Origin: Acidobacteria subdivision 2 bacterium RH1 MAG20
GTDB taxonomy: Bacteria; Acidobacteriota; Terriglobia; Terriglobales; Acidobacteriaceae
Direction: 5' to 3'
Length of the DNA stretch: 64,000 bases
Assembly: GCA_002197545.1 (NCBI GenBank)
Contig: NFUO01000007.1
Coordinates: 48,891-112,890 of the forward strand
The position numbers were made by a program, and so were the translations under genes. This document shows positions 24,504-32,953 of the stretch, one piece after another; within the stretch, counting starts at the first letter, position 1, and the number at the start of each line of letters is the position of its first letter. Below the pieces are notes generated by a model. The model was not told the DNA's origin, did no database searches, and worked only from the letters and a program-made list of their open reading frames with translations.

Positions 24504-25781
24504 ATGTTGCAGGCATTTATCATCACCCTCCGCGAGGGGGTCGAAGCGGCGCTGATCGTCGGAATCGTCTTCGCCTACCTCTCCAAGATCGGCCGAAACG
24601 AGCTGAAACGCACCGTCTTCTGGGCCCTTGGAGCCGCCATCGCTGCCAGCATCGGCGTCGCCATCATCGTCGCCCACCTCAACTTCAACTCCGACATCAT
24701 TGAAGGCTGGGTCATGCTCGCGGCTGCTGTCTTTGTGGTGAGCATGATCTGGTTCATGCACAAGACCGCCCGCTCCATGAAGGGCGAGATCGAGTCCAAG
24801 GTAGCCAAGTTCACAGGAGGCGAAAACGGGGTCTCCCGCATCGGCCTCTTCCTCTTCGTCTTTCTGCTCGTCCTGCGCGAAGGCGTCGAGACTGTCCTGA
24901 TCCTCTCCGCCGTCACCCTCAACTCCACCGAGCTTCTCAGCTTCACCGGGACCCTGCTGGGCGTCGCCGTCGCCGTCGTCTTCGGCGTGCTCTTCATCCG
25001 GGGCAGCGTCAAGATCAACCTGCAACGATTCTTCCGCGTCACCACGGTCATCCTTTATTTCGTGACATTTCAGCTTGTGGTGAGCGGACTGCACGAGCTC
25101 AGCGAAAACGGCGTCCTCCCCTCCAGCACCACCGAGATGCGCCTCATCGGCCCCATCGTCCGCAACGACCTCTTCTTCTTCGTCACCATGCTCGCCCTCG
25201 CCGGGCTGATGATGCTGCTCGAGTACAAACGCCGCACTCCCATCGACCTCCCTCCCACCGCCACCTCCGCCGACAAGCGCCGCGCCGAGTGGACCCAGCG
25301 CCGCGAAAAGATGTGGATGACCGCTGTCGTCGTTACCAGCTTCGTCTTCATCTTCCTCTCCACCGCCGAGTTCATCTACGCCAAAAGCACCACAGCACTC
25401 TCACCCACCGCTCCCGTCACTCTCGTCGGCAGCCAGGTCACCGTTTCAACGGCACAGATCAACGATGACCAACTCCATCGCTATGGCGTTCGTGTCGACG
25501 ACGGCAAGGGCGGCAGCGTCGAAGTCCGTTTCCTCCTCTACAAAAAGCCCGACGGCAACATCGTCTCCGTAGCCGACGCCTGCCACATCTGCGGCCCGGT
25601 GGGCTTCTACATCAGCAGCCAGGGAATCACCTGCAAGATGTGCGCCTCGCCGCTAGTGCCTCAGTCCATGGGCCAACCCGGCGGCTGCAACCCTATCCCG
25701 CTGCAATCCTCCATCGGCGGCGGCGAGGTCATCATCCAGGCCGCAGATCTCCGCGCCCTCGCACCGGTCTTCGAGCGATGA
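24504..25781 (+). CDS. FTR1-family iron permease fused to a DUF2318-like cysteine-rich domain
   Basis: This 425-residue membrane protein has two REGVE motifs (residues 10-14 and 125-129), the iron-binding signature of FTR1/EfeU permeases, over seven or so helices in the first 300 residues. The C-terminal part (about 310-425) is extracytoplasmic and contains 'ADACHICGP' and 'ITCKMCASPL', the paired CxxC motifs of the DUF2318 family. In Campylobacter the FTR1 permease and the DUF2318 protein are separate genes of one iron-uptake locus with two permeases and an ATPase; here they are fused and followed by the same three partners. Transport of iron is expected; mechanism and redox role of the Cys pairs are inferred. 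Confidence 0.9.
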   Translation: MLQAFIITLREGVEAALIVGIVFAYLSKIGRNELKRTVFWALGAAIAASIGVAIIVAHLNFNSDIIEGWVMLAAAVFVVSMIWFMHKTARSMKGEIESKVAKFTGGENGVSRIGLFLFVFLLVLREGVETVLILSAVTLNSTELLSFTGTLLGVAVAVVFGVLFIRGSVKINLQRFFRVTTVILYFVTFQLVVSGLHELSENGVLPSSTTEMRLIGPIVRNDLFFFVTMLALAGLMMLLEYKRRTPIDLPPTATSADKRRAEWTQRREKMWMTAVVVTSFVFIFLSTAEFIYAKSTTALSPTAPVTLVGSQVTVSTAQINDDQLHRYGVRVDDGKGGSVEVRFLLYKKPDGNIVSVADACHICGPVGFYISSQGITCKMCASPLVPQSMGQPGGCNPIPLQSSIGGGEVIIQAADLRALAPVFER

Positions 25782-25794
25782 GGTCGCTACTCTA

Positions 25795-27054
25795 ATGTTC
25801 TTCCGGCTCCTATGGGAAAGCTTCCGCCGCCAGCGCCGCCGCAAAGCACTCGCCGGACTCGCCATCCTGCTCGGAACAACCGCCGTCACCGCCATGCTCG
25901 CCCTCGCCACCACCATCGGCGACCGCATCCACAAAGAGCTGGCCGTCTACGGAGCCAACATCGTCGTCTATCCCAAGGCCGATCTGCTCGATGTAAAGAT
26001 AGGCGGAGTAGACATCAAGCCTTCCACTGGTGGCGTCTACCTCAAAACCCGCGATCTGCCAAAGCTCAAAGCCATCTTCTGGGCCAACAACATCACCGGC
26101 GTCTCCCCTGAACTTCCCATCTCTCTCAACCTCGCCAACGGCCAGCAGCTTCCAGCCACTGGCCTATGGTTCAATCACAACCTCGCCAATGGTGGAAGCA
26201 GCATGATCACCGGAGCGCCACAGTTGCATCCGTGGTGGAAGCTCACCGGAACATGGCCCGCAGCGCCAAATGAAGCCGTAGCCGGAGCCGCTACCGGCCT
26301 GCACATCGGCGACACCATCCAGGCCAACAACACGCCTCTCCGCATCACCGGCATCGTCTCCACCGGAGACGCCACCGACAAACGCCTTCTCCTCCCTCTC
26401 GAAACCGCGCAGAAGATAGCCAATCTCCCCGACGGCGTCTCCCGCGTGGACGTCTCCGCCCGCACCAAGCCCGAAGACGCCTTCGCCCGCAAAGATCCTG
26501 ACACGCTCTCGCCGCAGCAGCACGAGATCTGGTACTGCCGCCCCTACGCCAACTCCATTGCCTACCAGATTCGCGAGGCCATCCCCGGCGCGCAGGCTGA
26601 ACAAGTCCGCCGCGTCGAACAGAACGAAGGCAACGTCCTCGAGCGTATCAGCGGCCTCATGTGGCTCATCAGCGCGGCTGCTCTCCTCGCCGCCGGTTTC
26701 GCCGTCAGCGCAGCAATGGCCACCGCCATCCTCGAGCGCCGCGCCGAGATCGGCCTCATGCGCTCCCTCGGAGCCAGCAAAGGCGCCATCGCCTTCCTCT
26801 TTTACTCCGAGACTGGCCTCCTCGCCGTCTTCGCCGGAGCCATCGGCTACCTCTTCGGCTCCGGCCTCGCCGCGTGGCTGGGAGCCAGAATCTTCGCAGG
26901 CGACGGTGCAGCCTCCGTTGGCCCCATCCTCATCCCAGTCCTCCTCCCCGTAGTCGTAGCTCTCGCCCTCGTCGTGGCCATAGCCGGAAGCACGCCATCC
27001 ATCCGAACGGCCCTCGAAATGGACCCCTCCACCATCCTCCGGGCGGACGCATGA
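25795..27054 (+). CDS. FtsX-family permease of the iron locus, subunit 1
   Basis: The 419-residue protein begins with a membrane helix ('KALAGLAILLGTTAVTAMLA'), has an extracytoplasmic MacB-like domain, and ends with three helices including 'EIGLMRSLGASKGAIAFLFYSE', the FtsX signature. The start follows GAGGT and lies 13 bases after the FTR1 stop. It overlaps the second permease gene by 4 bases. Together with that gene and the ATPase it forms a MacB-type ABC complex associated with the FTR1/DUF2318 protein. Confidence 0.9.
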   Translation: MFFRLLWESFRRQRRRKALAGLAILLGTTAVTAMLALATTIGDRIHKELAVYGANIVVYPKADLLDVKIGGVDIKPSTGGVYLKTRDLPKLKAIFWANNITGVSPELPISLNLANGQQLPATGLWFNHNLANGGSSMITGAPQLHPWWKLTGTWPAAPNEAVAGAATGLHIGDTIQANNTPLRITGIVSTGDATDKRLLLPLETAQKIANLPDGVSRVDVSARTKPEDAFARKDPDTLSPQQHEIWYCRPYANSIAYQIREAIPGAQAEQVRRVEQNEGNVLERISGLMWLISAAALLAAGFAVSAAMATAILERRAEIGLMRSLGASKGAIAFLFYSETGLLAVFAGAIGYLFGSGLAAWLGARIFAGDGAASVGPILIPVLLPVVVALALVVAIAGSTPSIRTALEMDPSTILRADA

Positions 27055-28172
27055 CAGATCGAACCACGCACAAGCCTCAACTCAGCTTCATCGGCATGTT
27101 GCGCCGCTCACTCACCCACCGACGAGTACGCAGCCTCTCCGCGCTCGTTGCCCTTACCGTCTCCGCCGCCGTCGCCACAGCCCTCCTCACCCTCTACGCC
27201 GACCTCAACGCCAAACTCCACAAAGAATTCCGAAACTTCGGCGCGAACGTAGTCGTCACAGCCTCTGCCTCCTCCTCCCCGCTCTCCCCCAACGCCCTCG
27301 CCCAGATCCAAAAAGCAGTAGGGCCCGACGCCCTCATCGCTCCCTTCGCCTACGCCGTGGCCATCACCGATCGCGGAACCTCCGTGGTAGTCGCCGGGAC
27401 CGACTTTACCGCTGTCCAGCATCTCGATTCCTGGTGGGACCTCCTCCACTGGCCTACCGCACCTGATGCCGCTCTCCTCGGTGAGCGCGCCGCAAACTTC
27501 CTCTCCAACAAACACGTCGTAAAACTTACTTACGCCGGCAAATCCATCACCCTCACTGGAGCGGGGCCCCTCAAGACCGGAGGCGACGAAGACAGCCGCA
27601 TCTACATCCCCATGACTGCCTTCACCAACTGGACAGGCATCGGCCCCACCGTCATCGAGATCCAGATCCCCGGCGGAGCCGCAGCCGTCGAGGCCGCCCT
27701 CACGCGCCTCCGCGCCCAATTCCCTACGCTGCAGATCCAGCCCGTTCGCCAGCTGGTTGAAGGCGAGTCCCGCATCGTCGACCGCACCCACTCGCTCATG
27801 TACGGCTCTGTCCTGCTCATCGCCCTCACCGTCGCCGTCAGCGTCCTCGCCACGCTCTCTTCCTCTGTCCTCGAACGCCGCCGCGACTTTGCATTGATGA
27901 AGGCTTTGGGAGGCTCTCAGACCCAGCTCATGGCCATGTTCCTGCTCGAAGCCCTCGTCCTCGCGCTTGCCGGAGTCATCCTCGGCTACATCGCAGGCTC
28001 CGCCGCCGCCTGGACCATCAGCCAGGCCAACTTCCACACCGCCACGCTCCCACGCCTCTCCGTCCTGCCGCTGGTGCTCCTGCTCAATATAGCCATCGCT
28101 GCACTGGCCGCACTTTTCCCCGTCCGCGTGTTGCGAGGTCTCCAACCAGCAGCCCTATTGAAGGGCGAATGA
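27051..28172 (+). CDS. FtsX-family permease of the iron locus, subunit 2
   Basis: The protein is 373 residues from the ATG at 27051, which overlaps the preceding stop as ATGA. The frame is open upstream to 26661, but that stretch lies inside the first permease and is Arg/Pro-rich shadow sequence. There is an N-terminal helix ('RSLSALVALTVSAAVATALL'), a periplasmic domain and three C-terminal helices with 'RRDFALMKALGGSQTQLMAMF'. It probably pairs with subunit 1 as a heterodimer. Confidence 0.9.
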   Translation: MTDRTTHKPQLSFIGMLRRSLTHRRVRSLSALVALTVSAAVATALLTLYADLNAKLHKEFRNFGANVVVTASASSSPLSPNALAQIQKAVGPDALIAPFAYAVAITDRGTSVVVAGTDFTAVQHLDSWWDLLHWPTAPDAALLGERAANFLSNKHVVKLTYAGKSITLTGAGPLKTGGDEDSRIYIPMTAFTNWTGIGPTVIEIQIPGGAAAVEAALTRLRAQFPTLQIQPVRQLVEGESRIVDRTHSLMYGSVLLIALTVAVSVLATLSSSVLERRRDFALMKALGGSQTQLMAMFLLEALVLALAGVILGYIAGSAAAWTISQANFHTATLPRLSVLPLVLLLNIAIAALAALFPVRVLRGLQPAALLKGE

Positions 28173-28195
28173 TGAATCACCGGTCTAACCTTCCC

Positions 28196-28319
28196 GTCAT
28201 CTCGACCGAAGCGATGGACAGTTTCATCGTCCATCGCACAGTGGAGAGACCCCTGTATTTCGTTTTGCCGTTGCCTGTTTTTAAATCGGTGCCATCGGCG
28301 CAAATCGGTGTTAAGCCTT
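28196..28319 (+). repeat. Palindromic intergenic repeat, full copy
   Basis: The blocks are GTCATCTCGACCGAAG, a hairpin (GCGATGGAC, loop, GTCCATCGC), CAGTGGAGAGACCCCTGTATTTCG, and TAAATCGGTGCCATCGGCG with GGTGTTAAGCCTT. The hairpin arms differ in sequence from the 21.4-kb copy but keep pairing, which suggests selection on structure. It lies inside the iron-transport operon, between permease 2 and the ATPase gene. Confidence 0.82.
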
Positions 28320-28362
28320 ATCCCCTTCAGCCACGCAGCGAGGCTAAACTAAAAGAGAGCCA

Positions 28363-29103
28363 ATGCCAGAAAGCCTGAGCCCCATCGAAAGCGAAACCCG
28401 GCCCGACTGCGCCGTCATCTCCCTCAGCGGAGTCACCCGCGAGTATGCAGGCCGCGCCGGAGTCGTCCGCGCCCTCGACCACGCTGCATTCAGCGTCGTG
28501 GCTGGCGAATGGGTCGCCATCACCGGGCCTTCAGGCTCCGGCAAATCCACGCTCGTCAATCTCATCGGCTGCCTCGACCGCCCCACCTCCGGCCAGCTCC
28601 GTATCGACGGCGTCGACGTCGCCACCATGTCCGCCACTGAGCTCGACCGCTTTCGCGCCGACAAGATCGGCTTCATCTTCCAGCAGTTCCACCTGATCCC
28701 TTATCTCTCGGCTCTGGAAAACGTCATGCTCGCCCAATACTTCCACTCCATGACCGACGAGTCCGAAGCCCGGGCCGCCCTTGCCCGCGTAGGCCTGGCC
28801 CAGCGGGCCGAACATCTCCCCAGCGAACTCTCCGGCGGCGAGCAACAGCGCGTCTGCATCGCTCGCGCCCTCATCAACAACCCGCCTATTTTGCTCGCCG
28901 ACGAGCCCACCGGCAACCTCGACGCCGCCAACCAGACCATCGTAGCCGAGCTTCTACAGGACCTCCACCGCAACGGCCACACCATCGTCATGGTCACTCA
29001 CGACCCCGAGATGGCTGCGCTCGCTCAGCGTAAAATCGCCCTGAGCCACGGCAAAGTCTTCTGCCATCCCATCGGCTCACAGGTCGTCACGCTAAAACGC
29101 TAA
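28363..29103 (+). CDS. ABC transporter ATP-binding protein of the iron locus
   Basis: The 246-residue ATPase has Walker A GPSGSGKS, '[20 protein letters not shown]', signature LSGGEQQR, Walker B '[13 protein letters not shown]' and '[11 protein letters not shown]'. It is the MacB/LolD-type partner for the two FtsX permeases. The 190-base gap before it contains a repeat copy, so its expression may be partly uncoupled from the permeases. An AGAGAG site precedes the start. Confidence 0.92.
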   Translation: MPESLSPIESETRPDCAVISLSGVTREYAGRAGVVRALDHAAFSVVAGEWVAITGPSGSGKSTLVNLIGCLDRPTSGQLRIDGVDVATMSATELDRFRADKIGFIFQQFHLIPYLSALENVMLAQYFHSMTDESEARAALARVGLAQRAEHLPSELSGGEQQRVCIARALINNPPILLADEPTGNLDAANQTIVAELLQDLHRNGHTIVMVTHDPEMAALAQRKIALSHGKVFCHPIGSQVVTLKR

Positions 29104-29134
29104 GTGTCGCTCATACCCCGACCAAAGCGAGAAA

Positions 29135-29194
29135 AGCGAAATACAGGGGTCTCTCCACTGCGGCGGCAAAAGCGCCGCCTTCGGTCGAGATGAC
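29135..29194 (-). repeat. Palindromic intergenic repeat, inverted shorter copy
   Basis: In reverse orientation to the 21.4 and 28.2-kb copies: CGAAATACAGGGGTCTCTCC, then ACTG, a hairpin (GGCGGC/GCCGCC around AAAAG) and TTCGGTCGAGATGAC. The tail block (ATCGGTG...TTAAGCCTT) is absent. It follows the ATPase gene and may form a hairpin in its mRNA. Confidence 0.82.
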
Positions 29195-29276
29195 GTGGGT
29201 TTGGTCGCGGGATTCAGGAGAACATGCAATAGCAAAAGGACTTTCACAGTAGTTTTTAGACAGGTTCTTAGAAAAA

Positions 29277-30134
29277 CTACCGCTCTCCCCACTTCAATTT
29301 CGACCGCAACACGCTGAAAACCCCATTCGGACGATGCCGCAAAAGCCGCACACTGTATTGCGAACGCCTGCTATGAACGATGTCTCCCAACACCAGTTCC
29401 ACCGCCTCCTGCCCATCCACCGTCAGATAAGTCTGATTCGGAACTCCTTCAATATGAACACTTATGGACGAATCTCCAGGCACCACAATAGGCCGCAACG
29501 TCAGCAGATGCGGGCAAATCGGCGTAACCAGCATCGCATTCACAGTCGGCATCACAATAGGCCCGTTCGCGGCGAGGTTGTACGCCGTCGATCCAGTGGG
29601 AGTTGCAACGATAATTCCATCCGCCCGGAACTTGGCCACAAGTTGCTCGTCAATCTCGACCATAAAATCGGCCATTCGAGCAATCGTCCCTTTCGCGACA
29701 ACCACATCGTTCAGCGCATCCCACTCATGCAGCAGCTTTCCCTCACGGCGCAGTTCGGCATGCATCATGCTGCGAACCTCAACACCGGCGCGGTGATCGC
29801 ACCAATCCTGAAGCGTCACGTAAAGATCGGCCAAAGGAATTTCGGTAAGAAATCCGAGCGATCCCAGGTTCACCGAAAGAATCGGCGTAACCGTCCGCGC
29901 AAATGCTCGAGCGGCAGCCAGCAAAGTGCCGTCGCCCCCCAGCACTATCACCAGGTTTGGCTTGTGTGCGGGCATGTCTGGCCGCTCAATCCCTTCTGTG
30001 CCGGTTAGATACGTCGCGCTGTCCGGGTCCAGAATGTATTGGTAGTCGTGGCTTTCAAGCCAGCCCATAAGCTCGCGCAAAATCGCGGCGAGTTCCGGCT
30101 TCTGTGGCTTGGAAATAATGGCAGCAACTGGCAT
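29277..30134 (-). CDS. nadK: NAD kinase
   Basis: The 285-residue enzyme phosphorylates NAD to NADP. It has the GGDGT motif ('IVLGGDGTLLAAARAF'), 'VNLGSLGFLTEI', 'NDVVVAKG', 'RADGIIVATPTGSTAYNLAANGP' and 'TVDGQ'. It is the last gene of a leftward run (sigma factor, anti-sigma, tlyA, nadK), 46 bases after tlyA. Confidence 0.95.
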   Translation of the reverse strand: MPVAAIISKPQKPELAAILRELMGWLESHDYQYILDPDSATYLTGTEGIERPDMPAHKPNLVIVLGGDGTLLAAARAFARTVTPILSVNLGSLGFLTEIPLADLYVTLQDWCDHRAGVEVRSMMHAELRREGKLLHEWDALNDVVVAKGTIARMADFMVEIDEQLVAKFRADGIIVATPTGSTAYNLAANGPIVMPTVNAMLVTPICPHLLTLRPIVVPGDSSISVHIEGVPNQTYLTVDGQEAVELVLGDIVHSRRSQYSVRLLRHRPNGVFSVLRSKLKWGER

Positions 30135-30180
30135 AGAGGTATGTCGTTTAGTGTACCGGCACTTCGCCCGAATGATGCTA

Positions 30181-30975
30181 CTAGATTTCTAACTTTCCGA
30201 ACTGTGCGTAGAGCAGATATTCGTGGTTCCCTTCCATTCCGCGAATCGGCGAATCAATCACTTCGATATCATTTCCACCCTGCTCGATGACGCATTCGCG
30301 GACACGCTCGATTGCCTGCTGGCGAGCGTCTGCGTCACGGACAATCCCACCCTTGCCGACGTGAAGCCGTCCTGCTTCGAATTGCGGCTTGATGAGAATC
30401 ACCGCAGAGCCTGGCCATCGCTGCGACATCGTCGAAAGAGCGTCAAGCACCGCTGGAAGGACGAGTGTGACCGAGATAAACGAGACGTCCATCGCAAGAA
30501 ACGCTGGCACAGCACCGCTTCCAAGCAGTTCTTCGCTGGTCAACAGGCGGGCATTTGTGCGTTCGCGGAGTGTCACCCGTGCATCGTCACGTAGCTTCTG
30601 AGCGATCTGGCCGTAACCGGTATCGACAGCGAGTACGCCGGCGGCGCCGCTCTGAATCATGCAGTCCGTGAAGCCGCCTGTGGATGCTCCTATATCGACG
30701 CAGGCGAGTCCGGTGAGCGTGATGTTCCAGTGATCGAGCGCCCGCTCCAGCTTGAGTCCACCTCGGCTGACGTATTTCAGGTCCGATCCCAGAAGCCTGA
30801 TCGCGGCTTCGGAGCGGATGGATGTTCCCGGCTTGTCGATGCGTTGTTCATCGACAAGCACGCGGCCTGCAAGGATCATGGCTTGCGCTCGCTCCCGCGA
30901 CGCAGCGTGGCCTTGATCTACGAGCAGCTTGTCGAGACGAACTTTTTCAGTTCGAGGTTTAGCGGGATGAGCCAT
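30181..30975 (-). CDS. tlyA: TlyA-family rRNA 2'-O-methyltransferase
   Basis: From MAHPAKPRT (30975) the protein has 264 residues. It has an N-terminal S4 RNA-binding domain ('VRLDKLLVDQGHAASRERAQAMILAG'), then 'YVSRGGLKLERAL' and a Rossmann methyltransferase domain with 'ACVDIGASTGGFTDCMIQSGA', the 'AMDVSFIS' motif and 'ILIKPQFEAG'. TlyA methylates 16S and/or 23S rRNA in actinobacteria, and the family is often annotated as hemolysin A. It starts 4 bases after the anti-sigma stop. The frame is open upstream to 31152, but there it overlaps the anti-sigma gene. Confidence 0.93.
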   Translation of the reverse strand: MAHPAKPRTEKVRLDKLLVDQGHAASRERAQAMILAGRVLVDEQRIDKPGTSIRSEAAIRLLGSDLKYVSRGGLKLERALDHWNITLTGLACVDIGASTGGFTDCMIQSGAAGVLAVDTGYGQIAQKLRDDARVTLRERTNARLLTSEELLGSGAVPAFLAMDVSFISVTLVLPAVLDALSTMSQRWPGSAVILIKPQFEAGRLHVGKGGIVRDADARQQAIERVRECVIEQGGNDIEVIDSPIRGMEGNHEYLLYAQFGKLEI

Positions 30976-30979
30976 TACT

Positions 30980-31825
30980 TCATGCGCCCGCCATGACGAT
31001 TGGCAGGGTCGGTTTTTGTGCACCGCCTTCGTTCTCGATGGTGACGCCGAAGGCCTTGGCATCCACTCCCTTCGGTAGCGGCGGCATGATGACGCTTGCA
31101 TTTCCCCGTTCGTCGGGATGGAAGGTGCCTGCCGGAATCGGATCGCTTCCATTCGCGGGAATCAGCCAAAGCTCATAAACCTTGGCGGGCTGCAATGGCT
31201 CCATATTATTTGCCAGAAAGATCAGAGTGCCTTTGTCTGCAACGTAGGTCGCTCTGCCCTGAGAGACGGGTGTTGCCGAAGTTCTGGTCAGCGTAACGCG
31301 CATTGCCTTGGGATCGGTCATGGTGTCCATGACTTGCTGGGCGGTTGCAGCGTCGTTGGTCAGTTGCACTATTTGGGTATTCTGCTCGGCCATGGAACCT
31401 CGCAGCGTCTCGCGCTGGAGATAGAGGTTGCCGGCAGTTACCGCCAGACCAGCGGCCAAGGCCCAACCTAACCAGGGAAAGACTTTGCCAGCGAAGCTGC
31501 GCCTTGGCAGGTCATCTTCCGTGAGAGAAGAGCGTCCGCCAAAACCACGGCTGGGAAGCACCGGCTCTTCCGTAACGCCTATCGGAACCACTTTCTTCTC
31601 TTGCGCTACCTGTTTCATCAGGCGCTCTTTTGCCTGAGGGGGCGGCGGTTGAAGGTCTACGGTGTGAGCGTAGACGGCCAGGTCGCCCTGAACTTCGGCG
31701 AGCTCGCGGCGGCATTCAGGGCAGTTCTCGATGTGAGCTGCCGCAGACACGGCTTCGTCGTGGGAGAGCAACTGCATGGCAAACAGCACCAGATCGTCGC
31801 GTTCAATATGTCCGGTGGTGTTCAT
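30980..31825 (-). CDS. RskA-like anti-sigma factor
   Basis: The 281-residue protein has an N-terminal zinc-finger anti-sigma domain with 'AAHIENCPECRRELAE' (HxxxCxxC), one membrane helix near residues 117-135 ('WLGWALAAGLAVTAGNLYL'), and a C-terminal RskA-like extracytoplasmic domain ('ELWLIPANGSDPIPAGTF'). It overlaps the sigma gene by 4 bases, so it presumably sequesters that sigma factor at the membrane until an envelope signal releases it. Confidence 0.92.
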   Translation of the reverse strand: MNTTGHIERDDLVLFAMQLLSHDEAVSAAAHIENCPECRRELAEVQGDLAVYAHTVDLQPPPPQAKERLMKQVAQEKKVVPIGVTEEPVLPSRGFGGRSSLTEDDLPRRSFAGKVFPWLGWALAAGLAVTAGNLYLQRETLRGSMAEQNTQIVQLTNDAATAQQVMDTMTDPKAMRVTLTRTSATPVSQGRATYVADKGTLIFLANNMEPLQPAKVYELWLIPANGSDPIPAGTFHPDERGNASVIMPPLPKGVDAKAFGVTIENEGGAQKPTLPIVMAGA

Positions 31826-32388
31826 GCTGTGAATGCCTTTCTCAACGTCGTCAGCGCGCTGCGTATTCTTGTCTTTACTGTGCCGAGAGGATCGCCGGTC
31901 ATTTCAGCGATCTCGGTGTGGGTCAACCCATCAAAGAATGCCATCTCCAGTGTTTTGCGCTGCTCCACGGGGAGCTGGTAGATCACCCCGCGAGCTTTTT
32001 CCATTATGCTGTTGCGCTCAGCCTCATCGGCTAGATTGTAGTTTGACGCGAGCGCCATCTCATCGACAGATTCGGTTGGCCGCTTCCTTCGCAGCGTGTC
32101 GATCGAGCGGTTTCGCGACACCACGGCGAGCCAGCCGCCGAGACTTCCGCGAGCTGCCACAAATCCATCAGGATTCCGCCAGATCTGCATAAAAACTTCC
32201 TGTAGAACATCTTCAGACGCAGCCGGATCGCGAAGCACACGCAACGCAACCGAATACACAATCTTCGAGTAGCGGTCGAACAGCGACGCCATCGCGTATT
32301 CGTCACCCCGCCGCACCAACGCAAGCAGGGCGGCATCATCCTGTGTGGATTGTGGCGGATTATTGATGATTCCTGTCTCTCTGTACAT
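31822..32388 (-). CDS. ECF RNA polymerase sigma factor (SigK-like)
   Basis: The protein has 188 residues from the ATG at 32388; a TTG at 32421 would add 11 residues. Region 2 is 'AMASLFDRYSKIVYSVALRVLRD' and 'AEDVLQEVFMQIWRNP'-like sequence with 'WLAVVSRNRSIDTLRR'. Region 4 ends with 'LTHTEIAEMTGDPLGTVKTRIR', a helix-turn-helix that reads the -35 element. It is coupled to its anti-sigma gene by a 4-base overlap and likely regulates the whole unit down to nadK. Confidence 0.93.
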   Translation of the reverse strand: MYRETGIINNPPQSTQDDAALLALVRRGDEYAMASLFDRYSKIVYSVALRVLRDPAASEDVLQEVFMQIWRNPDGFVAARGSLGGWLAVVSRNRSIDTLRRKRPTESVDEMALASNYNLADEAERNSIMEKARGVIYQLPVEQRKTLEMAFFDGLTHTEIAEMTGDPLGTVKTRIRSALTTLRKAFTA

Positions 32389-32421
32389 AAAACGCACCCA
32401 GGCAGACAACAGATTGCTCAA

Positions 32422-32953
32422 ATATTGAAATCATCTGCAACTTAGGCAACCTGTCTGGCTTAGTGCTTAAGATTGGCTTTCTCATTCAAATGCAACTTTA
32501 CCGGAATTCCTCTTGCGATAGGTTATCCATCGCGGCTCCTGCCATGCACAAGGTACCCCCTGGTATACCTTTTGGGTAAAGTCTCTTGATTCAATACTTT
32601 ACATTTCATGTTTTGTTCAAAGTCTTCATTCCAGATGCTTTAGATTTCAAAGTCTTCTTTCTAAAAGAGTTAGGCCCAGCGTTGTCGCTGGGCTTTGGCT
32701 TATTTTTCTACTAACTTTAGTGTAACGGATGGAATGGAACTAAACGGCAATCTCTATCTGGCTTTTTTTGTTTTAGTTAAATGGTTCTGGCACTTGACAG
32801 GCGCATTTACTGGGGTTTTGAGGGTCGGCGGTAGTTGTTTGGGTAAGAGTTGAGTTCCCACTCTTCGCAAAAGCGCGAAGTATGGGGCACCCGAGCGTTC
32901 GGGGTTGGTTGAAGGCGGAGGTTCGTTGCGGGCTTTTAGGGCTGGTTGATGGG
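32422..32953. other. A/T-rich intergenic region between the sigma gene and the B12 receptor gene
   Basis: This 530-base gap is markedly A/T-richer than its surroundings and has no convincing coding frame. It contains a possible hairpin with AAGGTA/TACCTT arms (32550-32571) followed by Ts. Three related TTCAAAGTCTTC-like words lie around 32575-32665, and a strong hairpin lies at 32674-32693. The minus-strand promoter of the sigma operon must lie at its left end. Confidence 0.6.
32674..32706 (+). terminator. Strong hairpin followed by T-rich tail
   Basis: GCCCAGCG (32674-32681) pairs perfectly with CGCTGGGC (32686-32693) across TTGT, followed on the plus strand by TTTGGCTTATTTTTC. No plus-strand gene precedes it, so it may end a small untranslated RNA; on the minus strand it could end the receptor transcript, 260 bases after that gene's stop, though the T-run is weaker there. 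Confidence 0.6.

Noticed and set aside
24450..25094. Minus-strand 214-codon acidic frame opposite the FTR1 gene
   Set aside because: Strongly Asp/Glu-biased shadow sequence; the plus strand has two REGVE motifs and membrane helices.
26661..27050. N-terminal extension of FtsX permease 2
   Set aside because: The extension lies inside permease 1 in another frame and is Arg/Pro-rich; the ATGA overlap at 27051 gives the real start.
27108..28145. Minus-strand 345-codon frame opposite FtsX permease 2
   Set aside because: Gly/Glu/Asp-rich shadow of a high-G+C membrane-protein gene, without motifs.
28196..28319. Possible CRISPR-like or tandem array formed by the intergenic repeats
   Set aside because: The copies are kilobases apart, in both orientations, with internal hairpins and no regular spacers.
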